Shown here: positions 1-6,904 of the stretch, one piece after another | How positions within the stretch are numbered: position 1 is the stretch's first letter | Layout of the letters: every line of letters starts with the position of its first letter | Source: Crocinitomicaceae bacterium | GTDB lineage: Bacteria; Bacteroidota; Bacteroidia; Flavobacteriales_D; Crocinitomicaceae | NCBI GenBank assembly: GCA_002709305.1 | Contig: PAQM01000028.1 | Coordinates: 1 to 64,000, forward strand | Direction: 5' to 3' | DNA length: 64,000 nt | Program-made: the position numbers and the translations under genes | Notes under the pieces: model-generated | Database searches by the model: none | What the model saw: the letters and a program-made list of their open reading frames with translations, nothing else | What the model was told of the DNA's origin: nothing

Positions 1-358
1 CAACATTTTCTAAAAATATATAAGTAGGCTTCTTTTTTCTTTTGTCTATAATTTCAAGTATTCTAAAAAAATGATTTCCTTTTTCTTCATCATTGAAACC
101 TTTCATATATCCAGCCCTTGAAAATGGTTGGCATGGAAATCCCCCACAAATTATATCATGATCTGGTATTTTTTTTATATCAACTTTAAAAATATCTCCT
201 TCTATAGGTGTGCCGGGGAAATTTTTTTGATATAAGCTTCTTAAATTATCATTATATTCTGAAGCCCAAACACATTGATGGCCTAATGATGATAAGGCTT
301 GGTGGAAACCACCTAAGCCAGCATATAAATCAATAAATTTTAACTTTTTGTTAGTCAT
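1..358 (-). CDS. DNA (cytosine-5-)-methyltransferase, truncated at window edge
   Basis: Reverse-strand translation from ATG at 358: MTNKKLKFIDLYAGLGGFHQALSSLGH...IICGGFPCQPFSRAGYMKGF...TYIFLENV; C5-MTase motifs I (DLYAGLGG), IV (GGFPCQPFS) and VI (ENV). Runs off position 1. Confidence 0.93.
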   Translation of the reverse strand, partial: MTNKKLKFIDLYAGLGGFHQALSSLGHQCVWASEYNDNLRSLYQKNFPGTPIEGDIFKVDIKKIPDHDIICGGFPCQPFSRAGYMKGFNDEEKGNHFFRILEIIDKRKKKPTYIFLENV

Positions 359-409
359 TGAAAATTATCCAGTAGTATAGTTGAAAATTAGATCATTAAA
401 AATACTATT

Positions 410-835
410 TTAATTCCAACTAAACTCATTCATATTAAACATCATTGGAGTAGAGACAACTACAACAGGACTTTCTTCTTCTCTATTTTCATATAAATGT
501 TTATAAAATAAATTGTTAATACACATAACCTCTTGAACTTTCGCTGGTTTTATCTCTGCTTCTTCAACTGGAATAGAAACCCAATCAGAAATATCCATTC
601 CAAATTTATACTCTCTTATTTTTTTGCCATCTTTTGTGTAAGAATTTGCAAGTGTGTAATCCTGAATAATACTTACAAATTCATCTTTCCACCATTGTTC
701 TCTAAGATAAAATTCTATAATTTTCCCATTGCTTAACTCATAAAATGACCAATACATTTTTAAATTCTTATACCGTTCAATATATTCGCCTTTATACAAC
801 CCATAATGTTTATATCTAATTACTCTTAATGACAT
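410..835 (-). CDS. Hypothetical protein, 141 aa, upstream of and co-directional with the methyltransferase
   Basis: ORF track; no recognised family. Confidence 0.6.
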   Translation of the reverse strand: MSLRVIRYKHYGLYKGEYIERYKNLKMYWSFYELSNGKIIEFYLREQWWKDEFVSIIQDYTLANSYTKDGKKIREYKFGMDISDWVSIPVEEAEIKPAKVQEVMCINNLFYKHLYENREEESPVVVVSTPMMFNMNEFSWN

Positions 836-895
836 TATTCTCTTCTAATTTGATTAATAATTTCTTTTTAATTTATTCTATAAATGTAATTTGAA

Positions 896-917
896 AAAGT
901 CTAGTCGACTAGACTTT
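896..917. promoter_or_regulatory. 22-bp perfect palindrome AAAGTCTAGTCGACTAGACTTT (operator or terminator candidate)
   Basis: Direct reading; self-complementary over 11+11 bp with no spacer. Confidence 0.6.
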
Positions 918-995
918 ATTTATCCAAAAATATACTACTACAACATAAACTAATTACGTTTATAATTCAACCTATTTTTTAACACAAATAATGCT

Positions 996-1117
996 AAAAA
1001 AGAGTTTTTGAAAAATTCTGTTTTTTCACTAAAAAAGGTGATTTTTAACCGAAAAAGGCTATTTTTTGGCAAAAAAATGGCTTTTTCTGGTGAAAAATGA
1101 AGTTTTTTGACTTTTTT
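996..1117. repeat. Helically phased alternating A-tract/T-tract array (copy 1)
   Basis: Tracts: A 996-1001, T 1005-1009, A 1011-1015, T 1021-1026, A 1031-1036, T 1042-1046, A 1052-1056, T 1062-1067, A 1071-1077, T 1082-1086, A 1093-1097, T 1103-1108, T 1112-1117. Centres from 1023 to 1105 are ~10.3 bp apart. Confidence 0.85.
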
Positions 1118-1172
1118 AGATTTCGATAAATCTACAATTTTAAAATGTAAATTGTGCAATAATTTTAGATAA

Positions 1173-1325
1173 TTAATCCACAATTTTTCTGCGTACTAAT
1201 CTAGCTGCATTTTCTAGAGCTAAAATTATTTTTTCTTGAGAAGGAAGCCTTCCTTCTTCTCTTAATTTTTGAATAATTTTTAATAGCTCTTTTGGATTTA
1301 ATTTTTCTGTATTAGGAATTCTCAT
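1173..1325 (-). CDS. Small hypothetical protein, 50 aa
   Basis: Manual translation MRIPNTEKLNPKELLKIIQKLREEGRLPSQEKIILALENAARLVRRKIVD*; ATG overlaps the end of the upstream ORF; below track cutoff. Confidence 0.55.
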   Translation of the reverse strand: MRIPNTEKLNPKELLKIIQKLREEGRLPSQEKIILALENAARLVRRKIVD

Positions 1326-1677
1326 AATGATGGATTTTATAATATTTATTTTTTTCTAGTTTATATTCATACAATGACAACCCTGAAACATTTCCAGATA
1401 GAAGAGATTTTGATAGAATAGCAAAAGCCCTGTCCCCGTTAAAGAAATTAGGAATATCATTAAATCTAGGATGAATACCAAATTGAGAACCTATAAATAA
1501 TGGTATTCGTTGCTTTTCTATTCTTATAAATTCATCAAATTCTACCGTATCTATTATCTCTTTATCTATATCAAATTTTGGATAGCCGGTTGAAAGTTTT
1601 TTAAATCTTTTGTGACTATTTGTACCATCTTTCTTAAATCTTTTAATCCAATGTTTATTCCAAGGTTTATCTTGCAT
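1312..1677 (-). CDS. Hypothetical protein, 121 aa
   Basis: ORF track; no recognised family. Confidence 0.6.
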   Translation of the reverse strand: MQDKPWNKHWIKRFKKDGTNSHKRFKKLSTGYPKFDIDKEIIDTVEFDEFIRIEKQRIPLFIGSQFGIHPRFNDIPNFFNGDRAFAILSKSLLSGNVSGLSLYEYKLEKNKYYKIHHYENS

Positions 1678-1695
1678 GAATTCTTGTATTAATTT

Positions 1696-2817
1696 TTAAT
1701 TTATTTGAATAAACTTTCCACGAGACAATAATATTCTTGCATTTCCAATTTTAAATTTTGTGCCTTCTTTAATCGTTGCAAGATTATTTAGATCTTGTTC
1801 CATGGTGTGAACAGTTCCACCTGTTGCTCTAGCAATATTTAAATAGTTTGTATTTAACCTACTATTCACGCCGCAAATAATAATTCTAACTGGAATCTTC
1901 TTTTCTTTTAGATAATCAACAAGATACATATCACATGGATCTTCCCAATTATCCGCAATCATTAGAACTTTCTTTTTTTCTTTTGGAAATTCGTCAATTG
2001 CTCTACATACAGCTTCTAAGTTGTTTTCAATGTGTTTACCTTCTTTCATTGCTTTAAATGCAACATCCATAACTTTTCTATAATTACCTGAGCTTATCTT
2101 CCACATACCTGTTGGATCCTTTTTCTTTATCTGTGCAGTACTTATTTCATCATCATCATTAAAAAATATTATGTTCTTCATAGAACGCATTTTTTGATTT
2201 GCTTTGATCCAAAGTAAAAGCTGTGAAGTATATGGAGACATACTGCCTGTAACATCACAAACAACGAGCATATCTTTCCAATTTTCATTTCGTTCAAATA
2301 CTTTTAATAGTGTTGAATCTTCTGGTTTAGTTTTGCCTGAAACAATATCTTCTATTAATTTGTTTTCCGCATAATTTGTTGGCATTGGCCTGTAGTATAT
2401 CACAAACCCATGAAAGTATTTATCTATACCTCCTGTTTTTTCAACACCAGTTTGTTTTACTATTCGCCAAGAAACGACAGAGCGGTTAAAAGCTGAAGGA
2501 AGAGCACCAAAGAGTTCAATTATTCTTCTTTTATTAAGCTCTGTAAAATCATTACCCTTAGGGTAATCTGTATAAACAAGATCGACTGCAATTATTGTTT
2601 CTGATTTTAAAAGATCTGTTGCGGTTTCATTTTTTATCCTCCAGTTTCCTGGAGCCATATATAACTTCTGTATTTTAAAGCCATTATCTATTCGTTTATA
2701 CTTATCAATAACAAGGGTGTCTTTGATTTTTGTTCGTAACCTAATACTAACTTGAGATTGAGAAAATGAGTAATAACTAGACAATATAATAGCTATCGCT
2801 AATGAGAGATTTTTCAT
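1696..2817 (-). CDS. Secreted von Willebrand factor A-like domain protein
   Basis: N-terminal signal peptide MKNLSLAIAIILSSYYSFSQ; MIDAS-like DVTGSMS; vWA-like FFNDDDE and MIADNWEDP strands. Confidence 0.75.
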   Translation of the reverse strand: MKNLSLAIAIILSSYYSFSQSQVSIRLRTKIKDTLVIDKYKRIDNGFKIQKLYMAPGNWRIKNETATDLLKSETIIAVDLVYTDYPKGNDFTELNKRRIIELFGALPSAFNRSVVSWRIVKQTGVEKTGGIDKYFHGFVIYYRPMPTNYAENKLIEDIVSGKTKPEDSTLLKVFERNENWKDMLVVCDVTGSMSPYTSQLLLWIKANQKMRSMKNIIFFNDDDEISTAQIKKKDPTGMWKISSGNYRKVMDVAFKAMKEGKHIENNLEAVCRAIDEFPKEKKKVLMIADNWEDPCDMYLVDYLKEKKIPVRIIICGVNSRLNTNYLNIARATGGTVHTMEQDLNNLATIKEGTKFKIGNARILLSRGKFIQIN

Positions 2818-2874
2818 AGTTTGATAATTAAGGAGATTTATATTTATAACAAGTTTTAAGTGAAAAGTAACAGA

Positions 2875-3321
2875 TTATTTATCTTTGGTTTCGTACATCC
2901 TATGTTTTATACCAAACTTTTCAATTTGTAGAGTAACTAGGTCCCATCGTTTACCCCCTCTCTCTATTCTCCAAGCATATCTTATGTACTCATCATCTTC
3001 TAAATTATAATTAGGACATTGACCTTTTAATAAAGACTCCATATCACAGTTATCCGTATCTGTGAATGCTACATCTACTTGAGCATAACCAGGTTTTAAT
3101 ATATCTAACCCATTTTCTTTTAGAGTTTTTGAACATTTTTCTATTACAAACTCTCTTATTCCATTTCTGTTCCAATCTTCAACTGCATACCATTGAACAA
3201 TGTTCTGAATTTGCTTCTTGTTACTTACTCTGTTATTTACTTTTTGTGCAAAAACGGTTGTTTGGATTAAGAGAAAAACGAGGAAAAGATATTTCTTTGC
3301 AAGCTTCCCTGCTTTATGCAT
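2875..3321 (-). CDS. Hypothetical secreted protein (track ORF extends to 3453; internal ATG preferred)
   Basis: MHKAGKLAKKYLFLVFLLIQTTVFAQ is a signal peptide beginning at residue 45 of the track ORF. Confidence 0.55.
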   Translation of the reverse strand: MHKAGKLAKKYLFLVFLLIQTTVFAQKVNNRVSNKKQIQNIVQWYAVEDWNRNGIREFVIEKCSKTLKENGLDILKPGYAQVDVAFTDTDNCDMESLLKGQCPNYNLEDDEYIRYAWRIERGGKRWDLVTLQIEKFGIKHRMYETKDK

Positions 3322-3481
3322 GTTTTGCTTATAAGCGGATAGAAGCGTTTGTTCTTGAATGATGAGTCCATCTATATCAATTGTTAGATTCTTCGGATTC
3401 TTCTTCTCAATCTCGGTTTTGCTAGAATAGGGGTGTTGACCTTTTTTTTTCATGATGTAAAATTTTAAATGTTAAACAATA

Positions 3482-3597
3482 CATCATCAAGTAAACATGT
3501 AGAAACGCATATTGATTTAAGCAGTCGCTTCTCATCGTTTTTCCACCGTGCCCTGCGTTGGGTCGGTTGGCATTCCTTAAGGAAACTCCTGATGATG
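3482..3597. other. Candidate structured RNA or small mobile-element-like island with terminal inverted repeats
   Basis: CATCATCA (3482-3489) pairs with TGATGATG (3590-3597). Inside: CC/GG, ACCG/CGGT, CCC/GGG stem (3543-3570) and TTCCTTAAGGAA (3573-3584). GC-richer than surroundings. Confidence 0.4.
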
Positions 3598-3656
3598 ATT
3601 ATATAACGAAATTATATTTGATTTATTTCCTTATTATTTAGATAAAATGAAAATTA

Positions 3657-4181
3657 TCAATATACCGGTCTATAGATAATAAACTTGCCTTTTGTAATAT
3701 TCTTAAATTCAAATTTACTCAAGCTGACTTTTTTTCCTGAAGGTTTACCACCTTGTGTGTTTTGATGGGCTAACACAAAACCATGCCTGCCTTTAACTTC
3801 ATAGATAATTGCAGTGTGATTTCGCATTATCTCAGTATATCTTACTCCTTTATTGTCACGATACTTAAGTCTAATTCCTTTGAGTTGAATTATATCGCCT
3901 GGAAAAATGCACTCTTCTTTATAGTCAACTTTCCTCCCAAACTTACGTTTACCATCCCAGTTTGCATCAATTAAATTAAGAGGTACTGCGGCTAAATCCC
4001 AACAATAACCTCTTCCCACTATTCTATTTATTTTAGAAGAAACGAACTCAATAATCTTCTTATTTAATTCGGGTATATTATCGCACTCATAATTTAATTT
4101 AGAAGGTTCGTAAGTAAAAGAGCTAATAGGTCCAAAATTAAAACCTATAACTAATGATAATATTAAAACTTTAAGAGTCAT
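3657..4181 (-). CDS. Secreted CHAP/NlpC-like cysteine peptidase-fold protein
   Basis: Signal peptide; GRGYCWDLAAVPL (Cys), FPGDIIQ, NHTAIIYEV (His), LAHQN: typical C...H arrangement of papain-like amidases. Confidence 0.55.
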   Translation of the reverse strand: MTLKVLILSLVIGFNFGPISSFTYEPSKLNYECDNIPELNKKIIEFVSSKINRIVGRGYCWDLAAVPLNLIDANWDGKRKFGRKVDYKEECIFPGDIIQLKGIRLKYRDNKGVRYTEIMRNHTAIIYEVKGRHGFVLAHQNTQGGKPSGKKVSLSKFEFKNITKGKFIIYRPVY

Positions 4182-4241
4182 ATTTAATGTGTTTTTAATT
4201 TATAACAACAATCCGTCAATTTAGTAACACTTTAAATAAAG

Positions 4242-4344
4242 AAAATTCGCTTTTTTGATCGAAAAACACTCATTTTTATCAAATAAATACCGATTTCAGT
4301 CAAAAAACTGTCATTTTTGGTTAAAAATAGGCTTTTTTAGAAAA
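4242..4344. repeat. Helically phased alternating A-tract/T-tract array (copy 2)
   Basis: Tracts at 4242-4245 A, 4251-4256 T, 4262-4266 A, 4273-4277 T, 4281-4286 A-rich, 4294-4296 T, 4302-4307 A, 4313-4317 T, 4323-4327 A, 4333-4338 T, 4340-4344 A-rich. Confidence 0.8.
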
Positions 4345-4404
4345 CTTAAAAGTGCCTATTATTTAACCCCCATTAATAAATGATTTTAAAAATGTAAAAA
4401 ATAG

Positions 4405-4493
4405 AAAAAACCATCGATTTTGAGTGAAAAAGACTAATTTTTGCAAAAAAACAACCATTTTTGATTAAAAAAACACTGTTTTTTTTCGAAAAA
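4405..4493. repeat. Helically phased alternating A-tract/T-tract array (copy 3)
   Basis: Tracts at 4405-4410 A, 4418-4421 T, 4427-4431 A, 4438-4442 T, 4445-4451 A, 4458-4462 T, 4467-4473 A, 4479-4486 T, 4489-4493 A. Confidence 0.8.
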
Positions 4494-4542
4494 TTGAATT
4501 TTCAACTTTTCATATTTACTTTTTTATAAGACCATTTAAGTA

Positions 4543-4550
4543 TATCTTTG
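4543..4550 (+). promoter_or_regulatory. Bacteroidota -7 promoter element TATCTTTG
   Basis: Matches TAnnTTTG consensus 16 bp before the TTG start at 4567; no clear -33 TTG seen. Confidence 0.4.
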
Positions 4551-4566
4551 TTAAAAATCATTTTAA

Positions 4567-4797
4567 TTGCTTAAAAGGACTTTTACAATATTATTTTTTT
4601 TATTCTTTACAACATTTTGTTTTACTCAAACAAAACCATACAAGGAATATTATGAAACTGGTCAACTAAAAGTTGAAGGAAATCTTGTTAATGGAAAAAA
4701 AACAGGTGTTTGGAAATATTACCATGAAAATGGTCAGCTATGGTATGAGACACCATATAAAAATGGTAAAAGAGATGGTATAACTATATGGTATTAA
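4567..4797 (+). CDS. Secreted MORN-variant repeat protein (YwqK-like)
   Basis: Signal peptide; repeats YYETGQLKVEGNLVNGKKTGVWKYYHENGQLWYETPYKNGKRDG. TTG start. Confidence 0.75.
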   Translation: MLKRTFTILFFLFFTTFCFTQTKPYKEYYETGQLKVEGNLVNGKKTGVWKYYHENGQLWYETPYKNGKRDGITIWY

Positions 4798-4799
4798 AG

Positions 4800-5567
4800 A
4801 TGAAAAATGCAACTTATATATTTATATTATACTTCTGTATAATTAACTTATCTCTTCAGGCACAATCTATTGGAGACTTTTATCAAGGAGGTGTTGTTTT
4901 CTATACCTATCCATCTGGTGGGGGTCTTATTGTTGATATCGCTGATCTTTCTAATCCAAATCCACCTAGTGGAACAACACCACTCGACAGTTTATTATCT
5001 CGTTGGGGTGGATATAGTGATTTCGTGGCTGGAACTTCAGTTGATTCTATTGGTGCTGGAGAAACAAACACTCAAAATTTCATGAATTTTTATCCAGATT
5101 TAAATGGATGTTATGCTGTTCATCAATGTGTTAATTCGACTAGAGGTGGTTATAATGATTGGTTTTTACCATCAAGAAATGAACTGATAGAAATCTTTAA
5201 TCACAAATCATTAATTGATTCTATTGCGTTATTAAATGGTGGGCATACATTTGATGCATTTGCTCAACAATATCCATATTGGAGTTCATCACAAACACCA
5301 AGTTTAACAGATTTTAGATATGCTTATGTAGCATATTCTAGTCAACCCGTTTTTGACCTATTAAGAAGTAAAATATTAGAATATAAAGTTCGAGCAGTTA
5401 GATCTTTTTCAGCAAATGCTGGAATTAATTCAAAGCCAATAGTGAATAAAGAGATTGTGAAAATTGTTAACTTACTTGGTCAAGAAATCTCTCCAGAACC
5501 AAATATTCCTCTCTTATATATATACAGTGATGGTAGCGTAGAAAAGAAAATGATAATTAAAGAATAA
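4800..5567 (+). CDS. Lcl/DUF1566-like secreted protein with unusual C-terminal sorting-like tail
   Basis: Track ORF 4788-5567; signal peptide begins at MKNATYIF (4800). GGVVFY...GGLIVD...GGYNDWFLPSRNEL...YWSSSQ...VRAVRSF typical of Lcl domains. Confidence 0.75.
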   Translation: MKNATYIFILYFCIINLSLQAQSIGDFYQGGVVFYTYPSGGGLIVDIADLSNPNPPSGTTPLDSLLSRWGGYSDFVAGTSVDSIGAGETNTQNFMNFYPDLNGCYAVHQCVNSTRGGYNDWFLPSRNELIEIFNHKSLIDSIALLNGGHTFDAFAQQYPYWSSSQTPSLTDFRYAYVAYSSQPVFDLLRSKILEYKVRAVRSFSANAGINSKPIVNKEIVKIVNLLGQEISPEPNIPLLYIYSDGSVEKKMIIKE

Positions 5568-5569
5568 CT

Positions 5570-6904
5570 ATGAAAATACTGTTCCTTATTCTTATATTAA
5601 GTATCTCTGTATTTGGAAAAACACAAAATGACTATTCAATTCGATTTGATGGAACAGATGACTACATTGATTTTGGAAATTCAACTGATTTTGATTTTTC
5701 AAATACTTCTTTTACTTTTGGTTGTTGGGTGAAAATTGGTAGCTTATCTCCACTGCCTGGTATTATTAATAAATCAGACACAAACAACTATGGATGGTTT
5801 CTATCAATTGAATCAAATCCTGGAAATTCAAATCATGAAAAGTTTCGTTTTTCTGGAACTTCCTCTAATTCTCCTGATTATTTTAATGTTTATTCTGATG
5901 TTATTTATAGCCCTATGGAATGGCATCATGTTATGGCGGTATTTGAAAATGGTACTCAAAAATTATATTATGATGGAAGTTTAGCCTCTACTGATAATTG
6001 GAATTATAGCATCGTAAATACAAGCACTAATTTAATCGTAGGAAAAAAAGAAGGTGGTTCATTCTTGAATGGATCGATAGATGATGTTCAAATATGGAAT
6101 GTACCATTAACGCAACAAGAGATACAACAATATATGTATTGTTCTCCAATAGGTAATGAAAATGGACTTATTGGATATTGGAATTTTGAAGAAGGAAGTG
6201 GAACAACAGCTATTGATTTGACCTCAAATAACAATGGAATAATTAACGGTGCTATATATACAAGAAATACACCGCCAAGCAGTCGAAATATCTTAACTAT
6301 AGATACAGTCAATGCTTGTGAATCTTATACCTGGATTGATGGAAACACATACATAATATCTAATAATTCTGCTACAGTGATAGAAACCAACTCGTTTGGA
6401 TGTGATTCCGTTATTCAACTTAATTTAACTATCACTCCCTACCCTAACACTTCGATTATAGAGAACATACCAAGCCTTACAGCAGATCAATTTGCTAGTG
6501 GATATCAATGGCTAAATTGCAACAATGATTATTCTATAATTATTGGTGAAACAAACCAAACTTTCACGCCAACAGAAACAGGGAACTATGCTGTCGCTAT
6601 TTCATTAAATGGTTGTATTGATACTTCTGAATGTATTCCAGTAAACCTATCGGAAATAAATGATTTCAAAAATAATTTTGCTAGTGTTTACCCAAACCCC
6701 GTATCCGAAATATTAGTAATCAAAGGATTAAAAAAACTGACTGAATTAGAAAACATTGAAATTATTTCTTCAAAAGGAAATGTTTTGAAAAAACTTGAAG
6801 AAAAAAAAGAAATTATAAACATTAAAAACCTACCTCCAGGACTTTATTTTCTAAAAATAAATCTCAAAACAGAAGCAAGAACAATAAAGTTTATAAAAAA
6901 CTAA
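5570..6904 (+). CDS. LamG/ConA-like domain protein with T9SS type A sorting domain
   Basis: YSIRFDGTDDYIDFGNS...LIGYWNFEEGSGTTAIDLTSNNNGI (LamG); VYPNPVSEILVIKGL...GLYFLKI (T9SS). Confidence 0.88.
   Translation: MKILFLILILSISVFGKTQNDYSIRFDGTDDYIDFGNSTDFDFSNTSFTFGCWVKIGSLSPLPGIINKSDTNNYGWFLSIESNPGNSNHEKFRFSGTSSNSPDYFNVYSDVIYSPMEWHHVMAVFENGTQKLYYDGSLASTDNWNYSIVNTSTNLIVGKKEGGSFLNGSIDDVQIWNVPLTQQEIQQYMYCSPIGNENGLIGYWNFEEGSGTTAIDLTSNNNGIINGAIYTRNTPPSSRNILTIDTVNACESYTWIDGNTYIISNNSATVIETNSFGCDSVIQLNLTITPYPNTSIIENIPSLTADQFASGYQWLNCNNDYSIIIGETNQTFTPTETGNYAVAISLNGCIDTSECIPVNLSEINDFKNNFASVYPNPVSEILVIKGLKKLTELENIEIISSKGNVLKKLEEKKEIINIKNLPPGLYFLKINLKTEARTIKFIKN

Noticed and set aside
950-1183. 77-aa minus-strand ORF
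   Set aside because: Made of the phased A/T-tract array; low-complexity F/K composition, no start context.
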